A DNA stretch of 34,936 nt, taken from assembly GCA_016208165.1 (NCBI GenBank), contig JACQYL010000023.1, forward strand, positions 5,969 through 40,904. The letters are read 5' to 3'. The notes beneath the pieces are model-generated. The model worked only from the letters and a program-made list of their open reading frames with translations. It searched no databases and was not told where the DNA came from. Each line of letters starts with the position of its first letter. The first letter of the stretch is position 1. The position numbers and the translations under genes are program-made. This DNA is from Deltaproteobacteria bacterium. Lineage in GTDB: Bacteria > Desulfobacterota > Desulfarculia > JACQYL01. Positions 1-8,614 of this stretch are shown one piece after another.

Positions 1-51
1 TTCTTTCAGGAACTGCTCGAACGCGATATCGCTAAGAGGCTTGTCTATCAT
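1..51 (-). CDS. DUF35 Zn-ribbon/OB-fold acyl-CoA-associated protein, N-terminal fragment
   Basis: Only the first 17 codons are inside the window; the gene runs off the left edge. The visible start reads MIDKPLSDIAFEQFLKE, which resembles the N-terminal helix of the DUF35 family (rubredoxin-like Zn ribbon plus OB fold). The ATG follows a strong GGAGG site that overlaps the TAA stop of the upstream thiolase, so the two are translationally linked. In archaea and many bacteria DUF35 proteins form complexes with thiolases of this type and help transfer or channel acyl-CoA intermediates. The assignment rests on a short stretch plus this neighbour, so it is likely but not proven. Confidence 0.6.
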   Translation of the reverse strand, partial: MIDKPLSDIAFEQFLKE

Positions 52-55
52 GGGT

Positions 56-1321
56 TTACCTCCTCTCCAGGATCGTAAGGGTGCACGTACCGCCCGTACC
101 TCCCAGGTTATGGGTGGCGCCGATCCTCAGATCTTTGATAGGTACCTGTCGTTTGCCGGCCTTTCCTCGAAGCTGTGTCCAGATCTCGTACATTTGGGCA
201 ATTCCCGTGGCGCCCACGGGGTGTCCTTTGCACTTGAGACCGCCGGATGTATTTATGGGTTTCGGCCCGTCCAGCCGCGTCAAGCCCTCTTCCACCGCCT
301 TGAATCCTTGCCCCGCTTTGAAGAAACCGAGATCTTCGATGTGTATCAGTTCCGCCATGGAAAAGCAGTCGTGGACTTCCGCAATCTGGATGTCATCGGG
401 TGTCAGCCCGGACATGCCGTAGGCTTCGGCGGCGGCATTCTTAGTGGCCTCGAAGGAAGTCAGCTCTGCGGCGGCATGCAACCCCCTACCGCTGCCCTGA
501 CCTATTCCGGCGATATGAATCGGATTGTCCGTAAAGTTGCGGGCGATGTCCTCAGCTACCAGTAGCATGCATGCCGCTCCATCGCTGATGGGGCAACAAT
601 CGAAAAGATGCATGGGCCAGGCCACAGCCGGATTCGCTTGAGGATCTCTCAGGAAGTCTTTTTCTTCTTTCCAATCCGGAACCGGCAATCCCTTCTGTGC
701 CATCTTCGCTTTTCTTTGCTCCATCAAGTCCTTTATGGTGACCGGAAATTGAGCTTTGGGGTTCAGAGGAGCATTGTTGTGACTTTTTATGGTAATGTTC
801 ATGAGGTGTTCGCGATTCGCGCCGTACTTGGCAAAGTAGGCGGTTGCCAGCGTTCCGAAAACCCCGGGAAATGTGAAACCGACCTTCATTTCGTATGGTA
901 CGGACGCCAAGGCCAAACCCTCGGCGACTTCCTCGGTGGTGCGTTTGGACATTTCTTCGAGTCCCCCCACCAGTACCATGTCATAGAATCCCGAGGCGAT
1001 GGCAAAAACACCTTCGCGAAACGCCAGAGCGCTCGACGCGCAGGCCCCTTCCGTTCTTGTGGCCGGTTTGGGCGTAATTCCGATCAGATCGGTGATGATC
1101 GGTCCCCAGTGAGCCTGGTGCATGAAGAAATCATTCGTGAAGTTGCCCAGGTACAGGGCGTCGATATCGTTCGGATCCACACCTTTGTCCACAGAAGCGA
1201 TCATCTCCTTGTACGCCTCCACAAACAAGTCCTTCGAGTCTTTGTCCCTGAACATACCGAACTTCGACATCCCGGCGCCGACAATAGCTACACCTCTTCC
1301 GAGTTTTCGTTTCTTTGACAT
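56..1321 (-). CDS. Thiolase family protein (SCP-x/archaeal-type acetyl-CoA acyltransferase)
   Basis: This 421-residue protein has the full thiolase layout. The nucleophile is Cys94 in EGACASSA; HDCF with His317 lies in the second half, and the GHPVGATG box contains His367. The family cleaves or condenses 3-ketoacyl-CoA with CoA. The sequence resembles the SCP-x/archaeal subgroup, which usually pairs with a DUF35 partner, and such a gene begins right after the stop codon. The ATG is preceded by AGGAGG at good spacing. A biosynthetic role (acetoacetyl-CoA) or degradative role (beta-oxidation, aromatic ring products) cannot be told from sequence; the surrounding acyl-CoA genes favour degradation. 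All active-site residues looked for are present, so it should be functional. Confidence 0.9.
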   Translation of the reverse strand: MSKKRKLGRGVAIVGAGMSKFGMFRDKDSKDLFVEAYKEMIASVDKGVDPNDIDALYLGNFTNDFFMHQAHWGPIITDLIGITPKPATRTEGACASSALAFREGVFAIASGFYDMVLVGGLEEMSKRTTEEVAEGLALASVPYEMKVGFTFPGVFGTLATAYFAKYGANREHLMNITIKSHNNAPLNPKAQFPVTIKDLMEQRKAKMAQKGLPVPDWKEEKDFLRDPQANPAVAWPMHLFDCCPISDGAACMLLVAEDIARNFTDNPIHIAGIGQGSGRGLHAAAELTSFEATKNAAAEAYGMSGLTPDDIQIAEVHDCFSMAELIHIEDLGFFKAGQGFKAVEEGLTRLDGPKPINTSGGLKCKGHPVGATGIAQMYEIWTQLRGKAGKRQVPIKDLRIGATHNLGGTGGTCTLTILERR

Positions 1322-1383
1322 CCCAACACCTCCTAATACGAGTAAAAGTTCAACGTAAAGGGCCGAATGTTCGTCAATGACTG

Positions 1384-1402
1384 AAGCTATGCCGCGTAGC
1401 TT
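1384..1402. repeat. Inverted repeat AAGCTA-N7-TAGCTT upstream of thiolase
   Basis: Two perfect 6-base arms, AAGCTA and TAGCTT, flank seven bases about 65 bases before the thiolase start. The size and place fit an operator for a dimeric repressor, but no regulator is identified. A similar pair in the opposite order (TAGCTT-N8-AAGCTA) lies before the acyl-CoA dehydrogenase at 23701. Confidence 0.25.
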
Positions 1403-1783
1403 ACAGGCTCCAAATTACCTCTTCAACTCCTCCTTTTCAGTGATCTTCAAATCCAGGTTACAGGTCCAACCGGAGTCGCCGCTGTGAATCGTGTATGCAC
1501 AAGCATTTCGTTCAGTGGCGTGCGCAGAAAGTTCCCGGCGCTTTCTCGTCTCGAATGGTTCTGATGGCCACCTGAAAACGCTTTTTGCCGGAATGAACCC
1601 CCCGGGACGGTCCTCTGTTTTCGAGTAGTTGGAGAAACATAGAAAACTCGAAAGGAAGAGGCAAGAGAAAAAAAGGCCGGGTACTCCTCAAGATACCGGA
1701 TCGTAAGGGCTCGGGTGCGCGAATTCGGAAATATCCGGAGAGCGCCTGCCTCGAGGCTTTCCCGCGATCAAAGCTTCGGAAAA

Positions 1784-1802
1784 GCTCGAGGCGCATTCGA
1801 GC
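1784..1802 (-). terminator. Possible terminator of thioredoxin reductase transcript
   Basis: On the minus strand GCTCGA and TCGAGC form a perfect 6-base-pair stem with a 7-base loop, followed at once by TTTT. It sits about 110 bases after the thioredoxin reductase stop. The stem and T-run are short, so this is a weak intrinsic terminator at best. Confidence 0.3.
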
Positions 1803-1912
1803 CTGGCGCATCGGGCTTTGGTCATTTCGATGGGCCGCTCAGCGTTGATTGTTCCCCTTCGCGTTTTCAGTATCATCGACAATTCAGAACGTCCCAATCC
1901 GGATCTTCTTGT

Positions 1913-3562
1913 CTAGGAGCCGGGCGCAGCAGCGCTGTCCTTCTCCAACCAGTACGGGTGGATGAGGTCCTCGAAAATGCTCAGCGCTGCCTCCGCTCCC
2001 TGTCCTGCCGCTGTGACGATCTGTTTGAAGCCGCCTTCCACGTCCCCGGCGCTGTATACCCCGGGTACATTGGTACGGTGCCTTGAATCGTGTTTGATAT
2101 AACCTTCGGGGGTCAATTCGATTCCGACCTGTTTCGCCAGTCTCACTTCGGGATCGTATCCGACGGCGACAAACACGCCCTCCACCGCCAACGACGAGGT
2201 CTTGTCAGTCTTGTTGTTGTAAAGAAGAACGTCGGTGACTTTCTGGTTCCCCCGAATTTCTTTCACCTCCATATTCCAAAGGATCGGTATGTTGTTGGCC
2301 GCCAGGTTTTCGATGAGGTGTTCCTGGGCTCGGAGGGTATCCCTGCGGTGCACCAGAGTCACTTCCACGCCGATGTTTTTCATATGGAGGGCCTCCGTCA
2401 CCGCGCTGTTCCCACCACCCACGATGATGACCTTCTTATCCTTGAACAGAGGGCCGTCGCAGGTGCTGCAATAGCTGACCCCGCGACCCGAGAAGCGGTT
2501 TTCACCCGGAACGTTCAGACGGCGATAGGTAGCGCCCGTGGCCAGCAAGACGGTTTTCGTGACAAACTTCCTGCGATTGGTGAGTACGATCATGGGAGCG
2601 CCCGGCTGGATCTCCATAACTTCTTCGCCCTGGAATATTTTTGCGTATTCAAGGGCGTGCGCCACCATGATATCCACCAGCGTCCTGCCTCCAACCTGGC
2701 TGAAACCCGGATAATTCTCCACAATGGGTGTCGTCGTGATCTGTCCGCCAAGGATTCCGCGTTCAACGAGCACTGACTTCACGCCGCTTCGTACGCCGTA
2801 GATTGCGGCCGTCAATCCGGCAGGTCCCCCGCCTATAATGACCAGATCCGCTTCCACCACCTCCGCATCGTCTTCAGGAATATAAATGGTCTGTTCTTCC
2901 ATCTTGAGAAGCGAAGCCAGAAACAGTTCCTCCGGCTGGGCGCCCATGGCAATCAGTGTCTCGTTGGCCCAGGTCTGGGGTACGCTGTGGGCGTTATAGC
3001 GATCGGCGAGATCCGGATTCGCCTGAATATCAATAAGTTCCAGGGAAATCAGTTTCGGATTGTGCACGGCGGCCTTAAACGCATTGACGGCCTGTTGGGG
3101 GCAGTAGGGACAGGTGGGGCTGACGAAAACCTTTACGTGACGAGGACCGTCGATCTTCTCCATGATTTTGCGTGACTGATCGCTCAGCATGCTGTCTCGA
3201 TTGCCCAACAGAAACAGTGCTTCCAAAAACGTGCGGCCTTCCTCGCCGGCCGGAGCTCCCAACCAGCGGATCGAGTACCGATCCGGATCGAACAGTATGG
3301 TCGGTGTATACAGCACCTCCCATTTCTCGGCAAGTTTGTGGTCCAGGCCGTATTCCTTGGATTCGATCTTGTCGGATAATTGACTGAAAGCCTGAACGAT
3401 TTCCCTCGCCACATCGTTGTAGGCATCGTTAAAACCTTCCCGGACAAAGAGAAAGATCGGAATCGAATGGCGGAGTGTCTGGAGCGCTTTGCGGAGTTGA
3501 GCGGCGAGTTCCTCTTCCATTACGCGACTGCGCTGTTGTTTATTTGCACCTTTTTCCGTCAT
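1913..3562 (-). CDS. AhpF-like thioredoxin reductase with N-terminal double thioredoxin fold
   Basis: A flavin disulfide reductase of 549 residues, far longer than ordinary thioredoxin reductase (about 310). Residues 1 to about 225 look like two thioredoxin folds: the first has no CxxC, the second has CPYC near residues 151-154. The reductase part follows: FAD motif GGGPAG near 244, redox-active CSTC near 365-368, NADPH motif GGGNSA near 382, and the C-terminal FAD box with SAGDVEGG. This is the AhpF plan, in which the N-terminal domain passes electrons from the flavin to a peroxiredoxin or other disulfide. No ahpC lies beside it. ATG 3562 is chosen over an in-frame TTG 12 bases upstream because GAGGA sits six bases before it. 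It has its own promoter and is probably a cytosolic antioxidant or protein-disulfide reductase. Confidence 0.9.
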   Translation of the reverse strand: MTEKGANKQQRSRVMEEELAAQLRKALQTLRHSIPIFLFVREGFNDAYNDVAREIVQAFSQLSDKIESKEYGLDHKLAEKWEVLYTPTILFDPDRYSIRWLGAPAGEEGRTFLEALFLLGNRDSMLSDQSRKIMEKIDGPRHVKVFVSPTCPYCPQQAVNAFKAAVHNPKLISLELIDIQANPDLADRYNAHSVPQTWANETLIAMGAQPEELFLASLLKMEEQTIYIPEDDAEVVEADLVIIGGGPAGLTAAIYGVRSGVKSVLVERGILGGQITTTPIVENYPGFSQVGGRTLVDIMVAHALEYAKIFQGEEVMEIQPGAPMIVLTNRRKFVTKTVLLATGATYRRLNVPGENRFSGRGVSYCSTCDGPLFKDKKVIIVGGGNSAVTEALHMKNIGVEVTLVHRRDTLRAQEHLIENLAANNIPILWNMEVKEIRGNQKVTDVLLYNNKTDKTSSLAVEGVFVAVGYDPEVRLAKQVGIELTPEGYIKHDSRHRTNVPGVYSAGDVEGGFKQIVTAAGQGAEAALSIFEDLIHPYWLEKDSAAAPGS

Positions 3563-3602
3563 GATCGTCCTCAAATATCAGTGAGATGAATCTTGCATCA
3601 CC

Positions 3603-3630
3603 AGTATAGTGAAAGGAAAAGGATGGTCAA
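3603..3630 (-). promoter_or_regulatory. Sigma70-type promoter of thioredoxin reductase
   Basis: On the minus strand TTGACC, a 16-base spacer and TATACT match the housekeeping consensus at five of six positions in each box. Transcription would start near 3596, leaving a leader of about 35 bases. This separates the gene from the fumarase operon upstream. Confidence 0.6.
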
Positions 3631-3769
3631 GGCAAAGCCGAACTCCCGTCTTGGAGCCCACCTATCAGTAAGCGCTTGTCAGGTGGGTCCGGGCGTTACG
3701 GGACCGATGGAGATGCCCTTATCTTTGTTAGGAAAACGCAACACATACGTGGCTCAACGGCTTAATACG

Positions 3770-5146
3770 TCATTTTTCCGAATGGCCGGTTGTTTCCTCG
3801 AGCCGATCGGGTAATTCTATGCCCTTTCGTCCGGCCACCTCCCGCACGGTTTCCCCCGTTCTGAAAGCCTCTTTGGCCAGTTCCGAAGCCTGATCGTAAC
3901 CGATTTCAGGGACAAGGTATGTAGCCATGGCAAGGCTTTTTTCCACAGTGGAAGTGCATTTGTCTCGATTCGCCGATATGCCGTCCACGCATTTCTCGGC
4001 CAATACGGTGGAGGCGTTCGACAACAGGTCTACGGATTGCAAAAGGTTGTATCCAATGAGCGGCATCATCACGTTCAACTCGAAGTTGCCCGCCTGCCCT
4101 CCCAAGGTAATGGCAACATCATTGCCGATAACCTGAGCCGCCGCCTGGAGTACCGCTTCCGGTATCACCGGATTGACTTTTCCGGGCATGATGGAAGAAC
4201 CGGGTTGAAGCGAGGGTATGGTGATTTCCGCGAAACCGGTTCTTGGGCCGCAAGAAAGCCATCTGAGATCATTTGCGATTTTGGTAAGGCTCACGGCCAC
4301 CGTCTTAAGCGCGCCGCTGGTTTCCACCGACGCGTCCCGAGCGCCTTGAGCTTCAAAATGATTCCCGGCTTCTACGAACGGGTACCCCGTTTCCGCGGCA
4401 ATAGCGGAGATAACGTTGGAGGCGAATCGAGGATGTGCGTTGACGCCTGTGCCCACCGCCGTACCTCCCAAAGGCAACTCGGCAAGACGTTCCTCCACCG
4501 CCTGGACGCGTTTCATACCGAGTTCCACCTGTCGGGCGTACCCACCGAATTCCTGCCCCAAGGTCAGCGGCACCGCATCCTGAAGGTGTGTGCGTCCGAT
4601 TTTGACGATGTCCGCAAACGTCTCGGATTTATGACGGAGAGTCTGACGCAATCGATCGAGCCCCGGCAGGAGTCGCTTCCGGATTCCTTCAAACGCCGCA
4701 ATTTGAATGGCGCTGGGAACGGCGTCATTGCTGGATTGGCAGAGGTTCACGTGGTCATTCGGGTGAACCGGGGCCTTTCCTCCCACCTTTCCCGTCAGGA
4801 GTTCGTTGGCTCTTCCGGCGATGACTTCGTTGACGTTCATGTTCGACGAGGTGCCCGACCCGGTCTGAAACACATCCAACGGGAACTGATGGTCCCATTG
4901 TCCGGACATTACTTCTCGAGCCGCCCGGATGATGGCCTCCGCCAGCCTCTCATCCAAAAGCTGCAACTCTCGATTTACCGAAGCTGCCTGCGTTTTGATG
5001 AGAGCCAGGGCGTGAATGATCGAGATAGGCATCCGAATGCCGCTTAAGGGAAAGTTCTCGACGGCGCGTTGCGTACCGGCGCCGTAATAGGCGTCCGCCG
5101 GCACGAAAACAGTCCCCATGGCGTCCGCTTCTTCTCGCGTCTTCAT
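3770..5146 (-). CDS. fumC: Class II fumarate hydratase
   Basis: Fumarase interconverts fumarate and malate in the TCA cycle without a metal cofactor. The 458-residue length is normal for the class II family. Visible signatures are [13 protein letters not shown] near the N-terminus, [10 protein letters not shown] in the middle, and the family signature [11 protein letters not shown] carrying the catalytic Ser loop. The start is the ATG at 5146, one base after the TGA of the iron-sulfur subunit gene; an in-frame ATG 30 bases upstream would lie inside that gene and is not preferred. It is the last gene of the aconitase to fumarase operon. Aspartase is a related alternative, but the TCA neighbours favour fumarase. 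No lesion is seen. Confidence 0.93.
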   Translation of the reverse strand: MKTREEADAMGTVFVPADAYYGAGTQRAVENFPLSGIRMPISIIHALALIKTQAASVNRELQLLDERLAEAIIRAAREVMSGQWDHQFPLDVFQTGSGTSSNMNVNEVIAGRANELLTGKVGGKAPVHPNDHVNLCQSSNDAVPSAIQIAAFEGIRKRLLPGLDRLRQTLRHKSETFADIVKIGRTHLQDAVPLTLGQEFGGYARQVELGMKRVQAVEERLAELPLGGTAVGTGVNAHPRFASNVISAIAAETGYPFVEAGNHFEAQGARDASVETSGALKTVAVSLTKIANDLRWLSCGPRTGFAEITIPSLQPGSSIMPGKVNPVIPEAVLQAAAQVIGNDVAITLGGQAGNFELNVMMPLIGYNLLQSVDLLSNASTVLAEKCVDGISANRDKCTSTVEKSLAMATYLVPEIGYDQASELAKEAFRTGETVREVAGRKGIELPDRLEETTGHSEK

Positions 5147-5147
5147 G

Positions 5148-5852
5148 TCATTTGCCTTTTCGTTTCTCGATTTCACGCTTTATGGTATTGATGCTCTTGG
5201 TCACAGGGATTTTTTTCGGACAGACACGTGTGCACTCGAAATGATTGACACACCCCCAAACGCCGTCGGGATTGTCAATTTGCTTCAACCTCTCTTCAAT
5301 CTTTTCGTCCCTCGAGTCGAAAATATATCTGAAAGCCCATACAAAGGGAGCCGGGCCGAGGTAGTTCCCGTTCTCAAAAGTGACCGGACAAGCCGCAACG
5401 CAGGAAGCACAAAGTATGCAACGGATGACTTCGTCCAGTTTCTTTATGTCTTCCGGACGCTGTTTTCGTTCATTCTCCGGCGGCGGCGTCTCGTTTATCA
5501 GGTATGGACGCATGCGTTCGACTCTTTCAAAGAACGGGTTCAAGTCCACAATCAGATCCTTGAGTATTCTGAAAGAAGGAAGTGGCTCCAATAGAATTTC
5601 TTCACCGCTGCAGTCTCTTATCAGCGTCTGGCATGCCAGAGCACAGCGTCCGTTGATCTTCATGGCGTCGGACCCGCAGATTCCGTGAGCGCACGACATC
5701 CGATAGCTCAAAGTACCGTCCTGCTCCCACCTGATCCGATTCAGACAATCCAGAATTCGCTCCTCCGGCTTGGTCGGCACGGTATAGGTTTTGTAGTGGG
5801 GTTTGGAATCGACGTCGGGATCGAATCGAAGGATTTTGAACCGCATTTCCAT
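5148..5852 (-). CDS. sdhB: Succinate dehydrogenase/fumarate reductase iron-sulfur subunit
   Basis: This 234-residue protein carries electrons between the flavoprotein and a quinone or other partner. The N-terminal half has the plant-ferredoxin-type 2Fe-2S site ([11 protein letters not shown], then a later Cys in RCALAC). The C-terminal half has the 4Fe-4S motif [12 protein letters not shown] and the second cluster motif ending in [10 protein letters not shown]. The length is normal. The ATG follows the flavoprotein stop by one base, so translation is coupled. No membrane-anchor gene (sdhC/D or frdC/D) is next to it in this window. Direction in the cell, succinate oxidation or fumarate reduction, cannot be decided from sequence. 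Confidence 0.93.
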   Translation of the reverse strand: MEMRFKILRFDPDVDSKPHYKTYTVPTKPEERILDCLNRIRWEQDGTLSYRMSCAHGICGSDAMKINGRCALACQTLIRDCSGEEILLEPLPSFRILKDLIVDLNPFFERVERMRPYLINETPPPENERKQRPEDIKKLDEVIRCILCASCVAACPVTFENGNYLGPAPFVWAFRYIFDSRDEKIEERLKQIDNPDGVWGCVNHFECTRVCPKKIPVTKSINTIKREIEKRKGK

Positions 5853-5853
5853 A

Positions 5854-6273
5854 TCAGTACACCCTTGGTTTGGGTTCGAACCGAGTAATCTGAACCGGCT
5901 TGTAGGACAACCTTGGACCGGTCTCCGATTTTTCGGCGAGCGTGTGTTTCAGCCACTGATCGTCGTCCCGCTCGGGGAAATCCTCCCGATAGTGCGCGCC
6001 CCGGCTTTCCTCTCTCGCCAGGGCGCTGTCCAATATGACCTCGGCAAGCGTGAGAATGGACTCGAGTTCAAACGCTTCCAGTAGGTCCTGATTGTATGTT
6101 TCCCCCACGTCATCAAGGACCAGCCGGTCTGCACGGTCTTTCAGGGCGGCAACCTCCGAACGGGCTCGGGTCAGGCCTTCTCTATGACGGAAAACAGAAC
6201 AATGCTTCATCATGACAGACTGAAGGTCGCGCCGAATCACTCCGACACGTTCCCCCGATTTCCTGCTTTTCAT
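5854..6273 (-). CDS. sdhA: SDH flavoprotein C-terminal domain, separated by in-frame TGA
   Basis: These 139 codons encode the C-terminal helical domain of the SdhA/FrdA flavoprotein, with the family landmarks ESRGAHYREDFPERDD and the terminal YKPVQITRFEPK. It lies in the same frame as the larger part upstream: six codons counting the TGA separate that part's last residue from this ATG. Reading through gives a collinear protein of normal length (573 codons plus stop). The ATG has only a poor ribosome site, so independent translation is doubtful. The TGA falls in the variable linker before the ERVG..RRDLQ helix, where no catalytic selenocysteine is expected. A nonsense mutation or base error is the simplest reading; a split two-chain enzyme or readthrough is possible. 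Confidence 0.75.
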   Translation of the reverse strand: MKSRKSGERVGVIRRDLQSVMMKHCSVFRHREGLTRARSEVAALKDRADRLVLDDVGETYNQDLLEAFELESILTLAEVILDSALAREESRGAHYREDFPERDDDQWLKHTLAEKSETGPRLSYKPVQITRFEPKPRVY

Positions 6274-6288
6274 CTCGTTTATCCGGAC

Positions 6289-7575
6289 TCATACCGGTTC
6301 CAGTGGGTCCTCCGATAGCTCGATCAATGGCTGTTCCCGGGTCTCCTCAGCCATCTTGATGCCGGCCCTACGTCCGAAGACCACCAGATCCAGTAGGGAG
6401 TTACAACCCAGGCGATTGGCTCCGTGAACGGAAACGCAGGCGCATTCGCCCGCGGCGTAAAGACCGGAAATCGGATTTCCGTGAAGGTCCAGTGCCTGGC
6501 CATCCACATTGGTGGGGATGCCGCCCATCATGTAGTGACATGTGGGCGCAACAGGAATGGGCTGTCCGGCCGGATCGATTCCGAGATAAATCTTCACGAA
6601 CGAGGAGATTTCAGACAGCTTTTCCTCGAGTCGTTTCTCACCGATATGCGTGAGGTCCAGGTGTACAAAATCCTTGCCTTCAATGCCGCGACCTTCACGT
6701 ATTTCGGTATCAATGGCTCGGGAGACCACATCCCTGGCGGCGAGGTCTTTGATGGCGGGCGCATAACGCTCCATGAAACGTTCGCCGTCCGCATTTCGAA
6801 GTATACCACCTTCTCCACGAGCCGCCTCGCTTAGGAGAACACCAAGGCCGTAGATGCCGGTTGGATGAAACTGGATAAACTCCAAATCCTGCAGGGGGAT
6901 CCCCAAGCGGTAGGCCGAGGAGACCCCGTCACCCGTGTTCGCAAAGCAGTTGGAGGAGATCTTGAACAGTTTCCCAAATCCCCCGGTAGCCAGGAGTACG
7001 ATTTTACTACGAAATACATGGAGCCGGCCTGTAGCCAACTCATAGGCCGTCAGCCCCTGTACGCAGTCCCCGCTCCCTATCAGGTCAAGCATCTGGAATT
7101 CCGGATAGACGTGGATTCCTTTTCGAAGGACCTGTCCATAGAGCGTGTCTAGAATGACGCGTCCGGTTCGATCCGCCGCATGGCAGGCACGTTTTACCGC
7201 AGCCTTACCGAAATTGCTAGTGTGCCCTCCAAAGGCGCGCTGTGCGATTTTTCCGTCGGGTGTACGGTTAAACGGGACTCCAATATGTTCCAGTTCATAA
7301 ACGGCCCTTGGAGCGTCCTGGGCCAACACCTGAGCTGCATCCTGGTCGGTCAGGTAGTCCCCGCCCTTAACCGTGTCAAACATGTGCCATTCCCACGAAT
7401 CGGGTTCCTCGTTTCCCAGCGACGCGGCGATACCGCCCTGGGCCGCTCCGGAATGGGACCTGGTGGGAAAGACCTTGCTGATGAGAGCGAGATCGCACTT
7501 GCCCGCCAGTTCGACCGCCGCCCTCAATCCCGCCAGGCCTGACCCTACAATCACTACGTCATGTGTATGGATCAT
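6289..7575 (-). CDS. sdhA: Succinate dehydrogenase/fumarate reductase flavoprotein, main part ending at TGA
   Basis: The flavoprotein binds FAD covalently and interconverts succinate and fumarate. The 428-residue part contains the dinucleotide motif GSGLAGL near the start, the covalent-FAD His41 in [10 protein letters not shown], His237 in QFHPTG, Arg281 in RDVVSRA (the usual proton-transfer Arg), His347 in CHYMMGG and Arg388 in NRLG. The catalytic core is therefore complete; only the C-terminal helical domain is cut off by the TGA. The longer open frame upstream to 7740 overlaps citrate synthase and lacks homology; ATG 7575 begins [11 protein letters not shown] and has GGAGA upstream. The gene follows citrate synthase in the same operon. 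Whether a working enzyme is made depends on the TGA. Confidence 0.9.
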   Translation of the reverse strand: MIHTHDVVIVGSGLAGLRAAVELAGKCDLALISKVFPTRSHSGAAQGGIAASLGNEEPDSWEWHMFDTVKGGDYLTDQDAAQVLAQDAPRAVYELEHIGVPFNRTPDGKIAQRAFGGHTSNFGKAAVKRACHAADRTGRVILDTLYGQVLRKGIHVYPEFQMLDLIGSGDCVQGLTAYELATGRLHVFRSKIVLLATGGFGKLFKISSNCFANTGDGVSSAYRLGIPLQDLEFIQFHPTGIYGLGVLLSEAARGEGGILRNADGERFMERYAPAIKDLAARDVVSRAIDTEIREGRGIEGKDFVHLDLTHIGEKRLEEKLSEISSFVKIYLGIDPAGQPIPVAPTCHYMMGGIPTNVDGQALDLHGNPISGLYAAGECACVSVHGANRLGCNSLLDLVVFGRRAGIKMAEETREQPLIELSEDPLEPV

Positions 7576-7699
7576 GAGATTCTTTCTCCGCCGGTAAAAG
7601 GCCGTCCTGAAAGGCGCATAACGCCTGCGCCCGTCCGAGCGACACTTCTCACCGTTTCGCTCATGGGAAGAACTGTAGCTCGCGTTCATCAACCCGGCG

Positions 7700-8596
7700 C
7701 TAACCCCTTCCCGCCAGCGGCTCGTAGGAACATCCCACAAGCCCGCAGTAATTACCTACGTATTCCGCTTTCGGTCGATACCTCGGGTCCATCGTTTTGT
7801 ACACGGCATGTCCCATGCCCATGATGCGCTGTCCCGAATCCATTTGCCGCCGTACCCATTGGGGGAGGTCTTTTTCCGACTCGAGCTCCAACAGCATCTT
7901 CATAACTCGAGCGTTTGCACCGCCGTGGAGGCTGCCCGAAAGCGCGCCGACCCCCGCCGCCACCCCCGCGTACATATGCGCCCGAGTGGAAACGACTTCC
8001 CGGCAGGCAAACGTAGAGGCGTTGAACGTATGGTCCGCGTGTAAGATCAAACAGACGTCCAGATCGCGGGCAACGTCCTCATCCGGTCTTCTTCCATGCA
8101 AGAGCCAGAAAAAATTAGCGGCGTGCGACAGTTTTTCATCCGATTTCAACGGTTCCAGACCTTGGCGGATTCTATGCCATGCGGCCATAGCAACGGGCAG
8201 CCGCGCTATGAGACGTTTGGCGATGCGCTCGTTGGCTTCACGGGATTCGCCGGAGACATCCGGATCGGACATGGCAAAGAGAGGCACGGTGGCCTGCAGC
8301 ACGTCCATGGGATCGGCGTCTTTAGGACACCTCTTGTAGCTCTCGTACACATAATCCGGCAGTTCGCGCGCTGCGATTATTTCCTGTTCGAATTCCCGGA
8401 GCGCGCTTCTCGAGGGCAGTCGACCGTTCAGTAATAGATAGGCCGTCTCGAGGTAGGTCGAGTTTGCGGCCAGTTCCTCGATGCGATACCCTCTATAAAT
8501 GAGGATTCCCTTTTCTCCGTCGATAAAGCTGATCTTCGTGTCCGCTACTGTGATACCGCGTAGCCCCACATTCTTTGTTCGAACCATCTCTGCCAT
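7700..8596 (-). CDS. gltA: Citrate (or 2-methylcitrate) synthase with internal deletion
   Basis: The enzyme condenses acetyl-CoA with oxaloacetate. The first 272 residues are normal: [11 protein letters not shown] near 186, SLHGGAN with His224, and [11 protein letters not shown] with His263. The next residues are YRPKAEYVG, a motif that normally lies just before the C-terminus. About 85 to 90 residues are missing between them, including the family's catalytic Asp (in the PNVDFYSA-type segment) and much of the small domain. The reading frame is kept and the C-terminal tail runs to a normal stop, so this is an in-frame internal loss, not a simple truncation; the family is usually 370 to 390 residues. 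The product should be inactive. The start has a GGGGG site, 18 bases after the aconitase stop. Confidence 0.88.
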   Translation of the reverse strand: MAEMVRTKNVGLRGITVADTKISFIDGEKGILIYRGYRIEELAANSTYLETAYLLLNGRLPSRSALREFEQEIIAARELPDYVYESYKRCPKDADPMDVLQATVPLFAMSDPDVSGESREANERIAKRLIARLPVAMAAWHRIRQGLEPLKSDEKLSHAANFFWLLHGRRPDEDVARDLDVCLILHADHTFNASTFACREVVSTRAHMYAGVAAGVGALSGSLHGGANARVMKMLLELESEKDLPQWVRRQMDSGQRIMGMGHAVYKTMDPRYRPKAEYVGNYCGLVGCSYEPLAGRG

Positions 8597-8614
8597 ATCA
8601 ACCCCCTATAACGT

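Larger units (their letters stand above)
1322..1912. other. Intergenic region between thioredoxin reductase and thiolase
   Basis: About 590 bases hold no recognisable gene. Open frames of 60 to 120 codons exist on both strands but have no convincing ribosome site and no family resemblance. The right part should carry the 3' end of the thioredoxin reductase transcript and the left part the promoter of the thiolase operon. I found no good -10/-35 pair for the thiolase. Two small inverted repeats are listed separately. Confidence 0.5.

Noticed and set aside
1512-1897. Two minus-strand frames in the first long gap
   Set aside because: Compositionally biased, without ribosome sites or resemblance to a family.
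3670-3710. GGTCC/GGACC inverted repeat between fumC and thioredoxin reductase as a terminator
   Set aside because: Only five base pairs with a mismatched interior and no following T-run on the relevant strand.
4037-5047. 336-codon frame opposite fumC
   Set aside because: It is an antisense shadow of the fumarase gene with no ribosome site or family match.
6289-6291. TGA in sdhA as a selenocysteine codon
   Set aside because: It lies in a variable linker with no catalytic role, and I found no convincing hairpin just downstream; kept only as a minor option.
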